Positions 1-7,597 of a DNA stretch of 41,390 nucleotides are shown here, piece by piece (the first letter of the stretch is position 1; each line of letters starts with the position of its first letter). The notes below the pieces were generated by a model, which saw only the letters and a program-made list of their open reading frames with translations, was not told the DNA's origin and ran no database searches. The translations under genes were made by a program, and so were the position numbers. The DNA comes from an uncultured Roseburia sp. (GTDB taxonomy: Bacteria > Bacillota > Clostridia > Lachnospirales > Lachnospiraceae): contig CAJUNX010000037.1 of assembly GCA_910587865.1 (NCBI GenBank), positions 1 to 41,390 on the forward strand, given 5' to 3'.

Positions 1-1
1 G

Positions 2-268
2 AAACGGGAGGTACAGGTGAATTTCCGGGTTTCCCCGGAGGAGCTGGCCCTGATCGAGCAGAAAATGTCCCAGCCTGGGACCGTCAACCGGGAAGCCTGC
101 CTGCGTGTTCAGGATGAACTGGCAAGGACTTTTTATGCAGAAGAATGTGCAAAATCTGCGTGGCGTGTCCGGCAGCTGGAACGGCAGATCAACACTATGT
201 ACTACCAGCGCATTTTAGCATGTCAGGATAAATCGCTGTGTATGAGGGCGAATTGGGACAAGCCTTGA
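2..268 (+). pseudogene. MobC-like / DUF1016 (YhcG) chimeric fragment, 5' open
   Basis: The frame is open from the window edge; a GTG at 17 could serve as a start but the gene probably begins outside. The first roughly 30 residues (KREVQVNFRVSPEELAL, then GTVNREA) look like the N-terminus of MobC-type relaxosome accessory proteins of Clostridia integrative elements. From about residue 35 of the GTG-initiated form the text changes to a DUF1016/YhcG nuclease N-terminal motif (YAEECAKSAW, VRQLERQINTMYYQRIL), which normally sits inside a protein of about 340 residues. It stops after 83 residues. The simplest reading is a deletion that joined two unrelated element genes in frame. Neither half is long enough to keep its usual function. 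Confidence 0.6.
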
Positions 269-312
269 TTGACCATTTTCAGCACTTCCTAATTTGATCT
301 TTTTCGTATCCC

Positions 313-340
313 TTGCTTTTGCCAGAATATCTGATACAAT
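313..340 (+). promoter_or_regulatory. Predicted sigma-A promoter
   Basis: TTGCTT (313-318) and TACAAT (335-340) are separated by 16 bases. The promoter lies upstream of the tandem repeat and of the ATP-binding regulator pseudogene at 415, so transcription would start near 347, within the first repeat copy. Confidence 0.5.
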
Positions 341-343
341 AAA

Positions 344-392
344 GGGGTAAGTTAATGGGGGATGTTAGTGGGGTAAGTTAATGGGGGATGTT
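344..392 (+). repeat. Two 23-bp direct repeats, 26-bp period
   Basis: The 23 bases beginning GGGGTAAGTTAATGGGGG occur at 344-366 and again at 370-392, separated by AGT. The pair lies between the predicted promoter and the ribosome binding site of the gene at 415. It could be an operator, for example for the AlbA_2-type regulator itself, or a slippage duplication. Confidence 0.85.
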
Positions 393-414
393 CCACATCT
401 GTCAGGAGGTTATT

Positions 415-1528
415 ATGGCACTGCCAATCAATGTATCAGATTTAATTAACCGGCGTGTGATTGAGAGCGCGCGTATTGAATATAAGGGCGACTGGAATCC
501 TGAACCAATTTTGCACTCTATTTGTGCTTTCGCAAATGATATTGACAACTGGGGCGGCGGCTACATCATTATTGGAATTGAGGAAGAAAGCGGAATGCCG
601 AAGCTCCCGGTCAAAGGCTTAAACAAAAGTTCCATTGACCGGATCAATAAAGAATTGCTGCAGAAATGCAATCTGATTGAGCCGCGTTATATTCCGATTG
701 TAGAGCAGGCTTCTTATGAAGGAAAAGAGATCATCGTTTTATGGATACCGGGTGGAGCTGACCGGCCTTATAAATGTCCTGTCGCTTTCCCAACAGAAAA
801 AGCCGCAAAATCAGAAAAGGTATACTATATCCGCAAAATGTCCAACAGCATCCGGGCAAATCAAACTTCCCGACCAGGCAGAAGCAGTACGCATTTTTAA
901 CCTGCCGTATGCGGCGGTAGAAGAAAGCCTGTCCAATGCTATCTACCACAAGTCTTATCAAATCGGGGAACCGATTACGGTTACTGTCACGCCGGACCGG
1001 ATGGAAATTACCAGCCTGCCGGGACCGGACCGCACGATCAGTAATGATGATTTGATGAACCGTCGGCTGATTTCCCGGCGTTATCGTAACCGGAGAATCG
1101 GAGATTTTCTAAAAGAGCTGAAACTGGTGGAGGGACGCAATACCGGAATCCCCACAATTCTCCATGCTATGGAAGCAAACGGTTCGGATATGCCATTATT
1201 TGAAACTGATGAAGAAAGGACTTATTTTACGGTGATTCTGCCCATTCATAAGAATTTTCTTCTGCCGGAAACTGCTGCTACCCCAAAGAAAAAGCAGCGC
1301 CGCAGTCTGCCGGAGCTGAAAGAACTTGTGGTGGCCACTTTGACAGAAAACAGAACTCTTTCCACTTCGGAGCTGGCATCCGAACTTGGTTATACGAAAG
1401 TAACGTCCACCCTGTCCAAAGCATTAAAGGAACTGATGGCAGAAGGAATTGTTCAGTATTCAGAGCCGGAGAAAGTACGTTCCAGAAATCAAAAACTGTA
1501 TCTTGTAAAGGAACACGGAGATGAATGA
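415..1528 (+). pseudogene. ATP-binding transcriptional regulator (AlbA_2 + GHKL-type + winged helix), internally deleted and frameshifted
   Basis: The start is ATG 415, with AGGAGG just upstream. The first frame (415 to about 867) gives an AlbA_2/Schlafen-like domain with ESARIEYKGDW and GGGYIIIGIEEE motifs and ends near YYIRKMSNSIRAN. The second frame (about 850-1528) resumes at IKLPDQAEAVR and continues with a RecG-like ATPase C-domain (YAAVEESLSNAIYHKSY, then EITSLPGPDR) and a winged-helix tail from about LPELKELVV. Intact relatives carry roughly 100 residues between these motifs (from family knowledge), so this is an internal deletion that also shifted the frame, not a single-base error. 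The stop overlaps the start of the 1521 gene. Confidence 0.75.
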
Positions 1529-1949
1529 CAAAGAACGGATTGGAAAAGTACATTCGGCTGTCTATCACCAATGTCAGCGGCGAGGGTATGCGGCTCCGGT
1601 GGATGTTCTGATGGAAATTGGTGTTCTGCCGAAACAAAAATATGAGGACTGGAGGTTTGGGCGTGTGGACTACCTGGAACGGGTCTGCATGGTCAACCTG
1701 CGAAAACTCTCTTTCATTATGCGCCAGATGCGGGTGTACGCACAGAAAACAGGACTAAAACCCTCCTTCTGCTATTATAAGCAGTGGGGTGTAAAAAAGA
1801 AAAACGGCCAGGGGCATAAGCCGGTCATCCCGTTGCGGTTCAGTAAAAGCGGGGACTTGGAAATAGAAAAATGGTATGCAACACATTTTGCAGACAGCAA
1901 GAAAGCAGCAGAGCTAAAAGCACAACAAAATATCGAGAAACCGGATTGA
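1521..1949 (+). CDS. Hypothetical protein, 142 aa
   Basis: The ATG overlaps the end of the broken regulator, so the two were probably translationally coupled. The product is basic, has no membrane segment and carries many aromatic and arginine residues (YEDWRFGRVDYLERVCMVNL). Its lysine-rich C-terminal half (KQWGVKKKNGQG) suggests nucleic-acid contact. I do not recognise the family. The frame is intact and followed closely by a strong terminator, so it could still be expressed from the promoter at 313-340 although its upstream partner is dead. Confidence 0.65.
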   Translation: MNDKERIGKVHSAVYHQCQRRGYAAPVDVLMEIGVLPKQKYEDWRFGRVDYLERVCMVNLRKLSFIMRQMRVYAQKTGLKPSFCYYKQWGVKKKNGQGHKPVIPLRFSKSGDLEIEKWYATHFADSKKAAELKAQQNIEKPD

Positions 1950-1952
1950 CCG

Positions 1953-1986
1953 AAGGACAGCTCGCATGTAGCTGTCCTTATTTTTT
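1953..1986 (+). terminator. Rho-independent terminator
   Basis: A perfect 10-bp stem (AAGGACAGCT, 1953-1962, with AGCTGTCCTT, 1970-1979) with a 7-base loop is followed by ATTTTTT. It sits 3 bases after the stop of the 142-aa gene. Confidence 0.9.
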
Positions 1987-2005
1987 GAAGGGAGAATGAT
2001 TGATC

Positions 2006-2040
2006 AAAAGTGGCTATATTTTAAGAATATAACCACTTTT
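2006..2040. terminator. AT-rich hairpin between convergent units
   Basis: AAAAGTGG (2006-2013) pairs with CCACTTTT (2033-2040), and TATATT (2015-2020) pairs with AATATA (2026-2031), leaving one mismatched pair. It lies between the plus-strand 142-aa gene and the minus-strand XRE operon and ends in TTTT on either strand, so it may stop transcripts arriving from the right. Confidence 0.5.
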
Positions 2041-2049
2041 GTTTTGCCA

Positions 2050-2169
2050 TTAAATCGCCGCTTTTTGTGTAGCAGTTTCCGTTTCCAGCACTTTCATCAT
2101 CCTGTCGGCTGCGGTGTCGGTTGCACCCTGCCTGAAGAAGCCGGAAACGGTAAGGATGGAGTTGCCCAT
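2050..2169 (-). CDS. 39-aa hypothetical protein, possibly transposon-associated
   Basis: This small frame starts directly after the TAA of the membrane protein gene, in the same frame. It reads MGNSILTVSGFFRQGATDTA and then ADRMMKVLETE. The pattern of a short beta hairpin, T-A-A-D/E-K/R-M, then a leucine-rich helix resembles small TnpW-like proteins of clostridial transposons, but the usual N-terminal lysine-rich segment is missing. It could be a translationally coupled gene or a truncated remnant. The family call is tentative. Confidence 0.4.
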   Translation of the reverse strand: MGNSILTVSGFFRQGATDTAADRMMKVLETETATQKAAI

Positions 2170-2478
2170 TTATCCTGTCATTCCAAACCATACCAACAAT
2201 GCAATTCCGATAAGAAGAAAAAACACGCCAACTTGATGATATGGCTTTTCTGTGTACTGCTTGAATTTATAAAAAAGTATAAATGCAGCACCAAAAAATA
2301 AAATGGACAAAGTTCCTTTCCATGCCGAATTTTTCTTTAATATGCACATACATGTCAACACTTGTGTAATCGCAATCATCCATTCTAAAGCATAAACTTT
2401 CGCATCCTTTTCAATTTGTGTATCTCTCTCGTCTTTTATCGGTCTTTGTTTTGGCGGTTTCTTATTGTAAATTTTCAT
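2170..2478 (-). CDS. Small membrane protein (DUF6442-like), partner of XRE regulator
   Basis: ATG 2478 is chosen because GGAGG lies 9 bases upstream; the ORF overlaps the 3' end of the regulator gene by 17 bases. The product has about 102 residues: a charged N-terminus (KDERDTQIEKDAKVYALEW) and three hydrophobic segments (around TQVLTCMCIL, LSILFFGAAFILFY and FFLLIGIALLVWF). A small XRE repressor followed by a three-helix membrane protein with an ERDTQ-type motif is a common two-gene unit in Firmicutes (family knowledge). Its function is not established; membrane-stress sensing or sequestration of the regulator is a guess. Confidence 0.7.
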   Translation of the reverse strand: MKIYNKKPPKQRPIKDERDTQIEKDAKVYALEWMIAITQVLTCMCILKKNSAWKGTLSILFFGAAFILFYKFKQYTEKPYHQVGVFFLLIGIALLVWFGMTG

Positions 2479-2695
2479 ACTGCTTATCCTCCAGTTCACG
2501 ATTTTCTCTTAAACAACATAATTCCTCAACACTTACTCCAAAAACTTCTGCCATTCGATACGCAAGCATAAGTGAAGGGCTATATTGTTCTTTTTCAATT
2601 GAAATAATTGTGCGTGACGAAACATGAACAAAATCCGCTAATTGTTGCTGTGTCATTTTTGCGGCTGTCCGTAATTCCTTTACCTTCGTTTTCAT
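2462..2695 (-). CDS. XRE-family transcriptional regulator, 77 aa
   Basis: The start ATG 2695 has GGGAGGG 5 bases upstream. Residues 4-60 form a Cro/CI-type helix-turn-helix (KELRTAAKMTQQQLADFV, then HVSSRTIISIEKEQYSPSL), ending in the VEELCCL segment usual for short YozG/PlcR-like repressors. It is the first gene of an operon with the membrane protein at 2170-2478. Its promoter carries three palindromic sites of the same type, so negative autoregulation is the natural inference. Confidence 0.85.
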   Translation of the reverse strand: MKTKVKELRTAAKMTQQQLADFVHVSSRTIISIEKEQYSPSLMLAYRMAEVFGVSVEELCCLRENRELEDKQYENLQ

Positions 2696-2712
2696 CTCAT
2701 CCCTCCCAATAT

Positions 2713-2791
2713 GAAGTTTGCTTCTTGTGAAGGTAGCTTCATATTACACCTTCCTGCTGTTGCTGTCAACATTTTTTGTGAAGTTTACTTC
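2713..2791 (-). promoter_or_regulatory. Promoter with three palindromic operators for the XRE operon
   Basis: On the minus strand TTGACA (2764-2769) and TAATAT (2741-2746) are spaced by 17 bases. Three 12-bp inverted repeats flank them: GAAGTAAACTTC upstream of -35 (2780-2791), GAAGCTACCTTC next to the -10 (2729-2740) and GAAGCAAACTTC downstream (2713-2724). The outer two share longer identity (ACAAGAAG-AAACTTCA). The layout fits repression by the XRE protein. Confidence 0.8.
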
Positions 2792-2906
2792 TTGTTTGTG
2801 TTTGGAATAGTAGGAGCTGCTGTCTATCAAATTCTTGTGTGTCACTTTACCGCACATGAGCATTCCTTCACTGATTTTCAGCATATCCGGCGTGAAACGT
2901 AACGGA

Positions 2907-3002
2907 CGGCTGCCCGTCCGGGACTGCTTTCAGCAGCGGGGCAGCCGCATTGGCTGCGGAAAGTTCCCGGCTCCCGGCCAGACAGCGGAGTGTCTGGCCG
3001 GG
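2907..3002. other. Three consecutive GC-rich hairpins at the accessory/core boundary
   Basis: CGGCTGCCC (2907-2915) pairs with GGGCAGCCG (2939-2947) around an inner CTGCT/AGCAG stem; CCGCA (2945-2949) pairs with TGCGG (2954-2958); and CCCGGCCAGACA (2973-2984) pairs perfectly with 2991-3002. They lie 24 to 120 bases downstream of the permease stop on the minus strand. None is followed by a T-run, so RNA protection or Rho-type termination is more likely than intrinsic termination. GC content drops immediately to the left. Confidence 0.7.
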
Positions 3003-3025
3003 TCTGTACGGTAACCAGATTTTCT

Positions 3026-5422
3026 CTATTCCCCGGCAAGCAGCGATGTCGGCGCGATCTTTCTGATCCGGTTCGACATCAGACAGGCCGAGAGAAACGC
3101 AAACAGCACGAGCCCCGCTCCTCCCGCCGTGATAAATCCCACCGGCACGGTAAAGGTGCATTTCACGATCCCGATTCCGCGCAAAAACAGCGCGGTCAGC
3201 GGATTGATCACCAGCGCGCTGATCAGAATCCCCGCCGCCGTCGAGACAATGACCGCCGGCAGAAACGCAACCGCCGTCTGCAGCATCAGCTGTCTGGTCG
3301 TAAATCCAAGCGCCTTTAAAATGCCGTATTCTTTTCGTTTGTAGTTTAGCATCGTCCGCACGAGCAGATAAAGTACAAACAGCACCACCGCCGCGCCAAG
3401 CAGAAGAATTGCGATCACAATGATCGTCATCAGCGTCACATACACGGAGGCGGATCCCTCGACAACCGCCAGAATATTGATCGTCGCATTCACATCTGCG
3501 CCGTACTGCTCTTTTATCTCCTCGTGAAACGTATCGATGTCCGTGCCCTCCCGCAGATTGAGGTAATAGCTGGTACTGGAAAGCTTCCCCATACGCTCGT
3601 ATCCCTCCCGGGTCAGCAGACAGTCCTTGCCGAGGTTGTTGGAGATCTGCGTCATGCCCGTGATCAGATACTCCGCCTCCTTCCCGTTCGCCGAGAGCGT
3701 GATCAGATCGCCGATTTTAAGATCCTTCTCCCCTGCATACTTCGCCGCGACAGCGACTTCATTCTCATATCTGGGGTATCTTCCGTACACGCAGATATCC
3801 TGATTATTCGCCCTGGAAAAATCGTCCGACATCGTCGCCATCAGCGTGATGCCGTCCACATGGCGCACCTCCTCGCTGTGATAAAGCCAGAGCTTTTCCA
3901 CGCGTTCCTCCTCCTGTATCCGGTCAAGAAATTCCTCCTCCGCATCCGCATTTACATTGATGCAGGAATCCGCGACTTCACCGACGATCAGATTCACGAA
4001 CGGATCCATGTCAAAAATGACATTCTCCGCCATCAGGCCGGCAAACACAATCACCAGCGAGAGCACGCACATGGTAATGCCGATCGTGATATTCTGCCGG
4101 ATCCCCATGCATGCCGTTTTCACCCCCAGCGCGGGCACAAGCGGAAGGCTCGTCTGGTCGAGCGGGATGTGGCTGCGCCGGAAGCTGTGCGTCTGTACCC
4201 CCTGGCGGAGCGCGGTGACCGGCTCGATCTTATTGATTCTGCGCGCGGCGGCCCATACGGCAGCCGCGACGGCCCCTGTCGGCAGAATGAGTGTCAGAAG
4301 GCCGGGGAGCGGCAGAACATGTATCTCATACGGTATCCCGGTCTGTGAGATCATCATCTGATTGAGCGCCGGAAACAGGGCGTAGGAGATCACAATGCCG
4401 GGAATGCATGCAAGCAGCGTAATCCCCGAAAACTGAAGCAGCAGCGCAGCAATAATCTGCCTGCTCTGATAGCCGACCGCCTTCAGCGCGCCGAGCATTT
4501 TCATATTTTCCTGGATATCGTTGACGATGCCGGAAGCGATGACAACGAGCGCGATCAGCGTCACCAGACACGCCATTGCGCTTAAGATACCGGCGCAGAT
4601 CATCTGTGAGATGTAGCGGGACTCAGCCACCAGCGAACAGGCATTGCTTAACATCCGCACATCCGGAAAGCGTGCTGCGGCCTCGTCCGTCAGCATGGCC
4701 TCGTATTCCTCGCTCTCCTCCGGATTGCGGATCCGCACGGAAATCAGCGTGGATGCCGGTGCAAGTCCGCTGTCGCAGAGCTCCTCATACGCCTCTTTTG
4801 TGAGCAGACACACGCTCATGCTGCAGTTGTGCGATCCCATCATCACGCTGTTTGTAAACCCGCAGATCTCATACGTCCGTTTCCCGCTGCCGATGGAGAT
4901 CTCTATTGTATCTCCTGCGGCGTAGCCGTTCGCGCCGCCGTAGAGCATGGGAATATAAATTCCGGCCTCAGGCTCCTCCTGCTTATCCTCTTCCGCTTTT
5001 TTTGTCTCCGTATTTTCCCCCGCCTGATCCGCGCCGATTATTTCGATCTGCTCCGTCCGCCGGTTCAGTGCAGCCTCCTTTTCAAGGATCACAAATTCCG
5101 TATTGATCTCGCCGCCGTTGCAGGCAAACGATCCGACTGTACAAAGCGCATCCGCCATGTCATATTCCACGGTCCGCTCATCCCGGTTTAAGATCTCCGT
5201 AATCCCGTCCCGCATCTGCCCGTCCCTGCCGCTGACCACGAGCGTGACATGTCCGGCGTGCAGTTTATCGTGATACCGGTCAAAATTCCGCCGGTAATCG
5301 GTCTGAAGCATCAGCCACAGATTCATCATCGCGGACGCAATCACAATCAGGATCACGATGGAGATCGTCTGTCCCTTCGCCCTGCGCACATTTGAGCCGG
5401 CGATCAGTATGCTTTTTTTCAT
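3026..5422 (-). CDS. ABC transporter permease, FtsX/MacB type, 798 aa
   Basis: The protein has one N-terminal membrane helix (about residues 18-38) and a large extracellular domain with an acidic low-complexity patch (ETKKAEEDKQEEPEAG). A first FtsX domain follows (about 270-400, with MKMLGALKAVGYQSRQI), then a helix near 460, a second extracellular domain and a second FtsX domain (about 665-790, with EYGILKALGFTTRQLM). Two FtsX repeats with about eight helices match exporters or mechanotransmitters for peptides and lipids. It follows its ATPase by 17 bases in the same operon, under the two-component system encoded just upstream. Substrate is unknown; antimicrobial-peptide defence is plausible from context. 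Confidence 0.9.
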   Translation of the reverse strand: MKKSILIAGSNVRRAKGQTISIVILIVIASAMMNLWLMLQTDYRRNFDRYHDKLHAGHVTLVVSGRDGQMRDGITEILNRDERTVEYDMADALCTVGSFACNGGEINTEFVILEKEAALNRRTEQIEIIGADQAGENTETKKAEEDKQEEPEAGIYIPMLYGGANGYAAGDTIEISIGSGKRTYEICGFTNSVMMGSHNCSMSVCLLTKEAYEELCDSGLAPASTLISVRIRNPEESEEYEAMLTDEAAARFPDVRMLSNACSLVAESRYISQMICAGILSAMACLVTLIALVVIASGIVNDIQENMKMLGALKAVGYQSRQIIAALLLQFSGITLLACIPGIVISYALFPALNQMMISQTGIPYEIHVLPLPGLLTLILPTGAVAAAVWAAARRINKIEPVTALRQGVQTHSFRRSHIPLDQTSLPLVPALGVKTACMGIRQNITIGITMCVLSLVIVFAGLMAENVIFDMDPFVNLIVGEVADSCINVNADAEEEFLDRIQEEERVEKLWLYHSEEVRHVDGITLMATMSDDFSRANNQDICVYGRYPRYENEVAVAAKYAGEKDLKIGDLITLSANGKEAEYLITGMTQISNNLGKDCLLTREGYERMGKLSSTSYYLNLREGTDIDTFHEEIKEQYGADVNATINILAVVEGSASVYVTLMTIIVIAILLLGAAVVLFVLYLLVRTMLNYKRKEYGILKALGFTTRQLMLQTAVAFLPAVIVSTAAGILISALVINPLTALFLRGIGIVKCTFTVPVGFITAGGAGLVLFAFLSACLMSNRIRKIAPTSLLAGE

Positions 5423-5439
5423 GATTCTGCCCCCTCCCT

Positions 5440-6198
5440 TTACCAGCCCATCTCTTCCAGAAATCCGGACAGCTTCTCGTGGCGCGCCGCGTCCCCGTGC
5501 ACATACGCTCCGAGATCACACTCCCCTGTCACCACCCCGTCCTTTAAATAAAGAATCCGGTTTCCGCGCCTGGCCGAACGCATATCGTGCGTCACCATCA
5601 CCACACTCTGACCCTCCCTGTGAAAACGCGTGAGCGTGTCAAGAACATCCAGCCCGGTCTTTGAATTTAGCGCCCCTGTCGGCTCGTCGGCAAACAGGAT
5701 CTGCGGCGCGTTGATCAGGGCGCGGACGATCCCGACGCGCTGCGCCTCCCCGCCCGAGAGCTGCGTGGGAAATTTTTTCTGCGTCTGCTCATTGATATCT
5801 ACTGCCGCGAACAGCTCTTTTGCGCGGCTAATCAGCGCTTTTTTATCCCTGTTTACGAGAAGCCCGGCCGCAAGCACGTTGTCCGTCACGTTCATCGTGT
5901 CGACCAGGCAGATCTGCTGAAAGACAAAACCACAGTGTTCCCTCCGGAAAACGGCAAGCGCATCCTGCCCCATGCCGGAGATCTCCTTTTCCCCGAACCG
6001 GATCGTGCCGAGCGTCGGCGTATCCATCCCCGAGAGCGCGTACAGAAGCGTCGACTTTCCCGCTCCGCTTGCCCCCATGATCACGGTAAAATCCCCGCGG
6101 TAAAGCGTCAGATCCACGTTCCGCAGCACATGCTGCATGGTTCCCCCGCTTGAGAACGATTTGCTTAAGCCTTCTGTCTGTAATAAAATTTCTCTCAT
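5440..6198 (-). CDS. ABC transporter ATP-binding protein (MacB/LolD-type), 252 aa
   Basis: ATG 6198 is chosen over the upstream GTG because AAGGAGG lies 11 bases before it. Walker A is GASGAGKST, the Q-loop is in FVFQQICLVD, the signature is LSGGEAQRV, Walker B is ILFADEPTGAL and the H-loop is MVTHDMRSA, so it should be catalytically complete. The ALNSKTG after Walker B is typical of ATPases that serve FtsX-type permeases. It is the first gene downstream of the putative response-regulator box at 6253-6274 and drives the 798-aa permease. Confidence 0.93.
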   Translation of the reverse strand: MREILLQTEGLSKSFSSGGTMQHVLRNVDLTLYRGDFTVIMGASGAGKSTLLYALSGMDTPTLGTIRFGEKEISGMGQDALAVFRREHCGFVFQQICLVDTMNVTDNVLAAGLLVNRDKKALISRAKELFAAVDINEQTQKKFPTQLSGGEAQRVGIVRALINAPQILFADEPTGALNSKTGLDVLDTLTRFHREGQSVVMVTHDMRSARRGNRILYLKDGVVTGECDLGAYVHGDAARHEKLSGFLEEMGW

Positions 6199-6227
6199 AT
6201 TTAAAAATTCCTCCTTCTGCACCTTCC

Positions 6228-6274
6228 ATTTTACGGACGGAATTCTTAAATGTCTTTACCGAATCCTTATCGAA
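6228..6274 (-). promoter_or_regulatory. Putative response-regulator box (11-bp tandem repeat) and ABC promoter
   Basis: On the minus strand TTCGATAAGGA (6264-6274) is followed at once by TTCGGTAAAGA (6253-6263), a head-to-tail pair with the 11-bp period typical of OmpR-family sites. The second copy overlaps a weak -35, AAGACA (6251-6256), followed after 17 bases by TAAAAT (6228-6233). A transcript would start near 6221 and cover the ATPase and permease genes. This arrangement predicts activation by the adjacent regulator. Confidence 0.6.
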
Positions 6275-6277
6275 ATC

Positions 6278-7597
6278 TTAAATCGTTCCGCCGCTTCCTC
6301 CGCTGAGAGGAATGCTGACCGTCACGACCAGCCCGTGCGACCCGTTAGCAGCCGCAAGCTCCCCTTTCATTTCCCGCATAAAATAATCCGAGATATACAG
6401 CCCGAGTCCTGCCCCTTCCACGCCGGTCTGATTGCTGCCCCGCCTGAATTTCTCTTTCAGAAACGGCAGCTCTTCCTCCTTTACCCCGCCGCCGTAATCC
6501 TCGATGCTGACCGACAGATACGCCCCCCTGCGGCAGACGATCACCTCAATCCGGCCGTTTTTGCCAGACTCCCCCATTTCCGTCTTCTGTCCTGTGATCC
6601 CCGCGTATTTATAGGCATTGGCAAAAATATTGTCAAACACCTGCTGCAGCCGCAGCCTGTCCGCGCACAAAAGACAATCCGGCACAGCGGGGATCTCTGC
6701 GCAATGCAGATAATCCGCGCCCGAAAGCAGCTCCGTCAGCTCCCTGCTGTCAAACTCCGCCGTCGTCACCGGCAGCTGGGAAAGCTCCTCGAGCGTTGCC
6801 GTAAACAGGTTGTTCACCAGTCCGCTGATCTGATCGGCTTTGTGAAGAATCTGAATATAATTCTCCCCGGTCTTACGATCCGCCGCTCTCGCGGCTCCCA
6901 CCTCCGCCACGGCCCGGATACTCGCGACCGGCGTGCGGATATCGTGCGACAGCTTCGCGACAAGCTCCTTTTTGCTCTCGTTGGCTTTCGCCTCCGCAAT
7001 GCGCGCATTTTTTAATTCGGTGCGCATCAGATCAAAGCTCTCCGTAAATGCGCCGAAGAGATTGTGCCGGTCCATGGTAAGGGGGATATCCAGATTGCCG
7101 CCCGCCACACGCACGGCAAACTGACGCAGCTTCTGAAACGGCCGGATCACCACACGCTCAAGCCAAAGCGTATACCAGACAGCCGTCAGAAGCTGCAGTG
7201 CGATAACCGAGGCGAGCACGGCGGCAGCGGCCTTCTTTTTCGCCTGCAGGGCGTCTGCACTGTCATTGTAAAAAATCAGCGTTCCGACCGCATTCCCATC
7301 CTTCGTCAGACCGAGTATGGTATCCCTGTGGACGACAGCCTCATGGATCGTCTCGCTTAACCCCTCTCTTGTCCGAAACCGGACTTCTCCCACCCGATCC
7401 AAAACAACATAATCGGAATTCGTCTGATTCACATGCGTCCCGGGGTGATCCCAGTCCTCCAGCACCGAATGCACCGCCGTATTGACCGCGACCGCATCCT
7501 GCGCCGTCCCGGGACTTTGTGCGGCAAACCACAGCGGTACGGCCAGCTCCACAACCGCCAGGAACAGAAAGATCTTAAGAAACAGATTTTTTTTCAT
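6278..7597 (-). CDS. Sensor histidine kinase, 439 aa
   Basis: ATG 7597 overlaps the TGA of the regulator gene (ATGA) and has GGAGGG upstream. Two membrane helices (about 5-27 and 123-146) bracket a short extracellular sensor of about 95 residues, followed by a HAMP-like region, the phosphoacceptor histidine H218 (KLSHDIRTPVASI), and an ATPase domain with N box IFANAYKYAG, G1 YGGGVKEEEL and G2 GAGLGLYIS. It should sense an envelope signal and phosphorylate the co-encoded OmpR regulator that controls the downstream ABC genes. Confidence 0.92.
   Translation of the reverse strand: MKKNLFLKIFLFLAVVELAVPLWFAAQSPGTAQDAVAVNTAVHSVLEDWDHPGTHVNQTNSDYVVLDRVGEVRFRTREGLSETIHEAVVHRDTILGLTKDGNAVGTLIFYNDSADALQAKKKAAAAVLASVIALQLLTAVWYTLWLERVVIRPFQKLRQFAVRVAGGNLDIPLTMDRHNLFGAFTESFDLMRTELKNARIAEAKANESKKELVAKLSHDIRTPVASIRAVAEVGAARAADRKTGENYIQILHKADQISGLVNNLFTATLEELSQLPVTTAEFDSRELTELLSGADYLHCAEIPAVPDCLLCADRLRLQQVFDNIFANAYKYAGITGQKTEMGESGKNGRIEVIVCRRGAYLSVSIEDYGGGVKEEELPFLKEKFRRGSNQTGVEGAGLGLYISDYFMREMKGELAAANGSHGLVVTVSIPLSGGSGGTI

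Noticed and set aside
1996..2301. 101-codon plus-strand frame
   Set aside because: It is antisense to the small minus-strand genes and starts inside a hairpin.
2733..2900. Minus-strand frame reading TPDMLKISEGMLMCGKV
   Set aside because: It contains the XRE operon promoter and operators, has no ribosome binding site and no known family.
2868..3161. 97-codon minus-strand frame over the hairpin cluster
   Set aside because: It overlaps the permease 3' end in another frame and its translation over the stems is only a shadow of the GC-rich sequence.
3524..4348. 274-codon plus-strand frame opposite the permease
   Set aside because: Histidine/arginine-rich shadow of a well-supported gene on the other strand.
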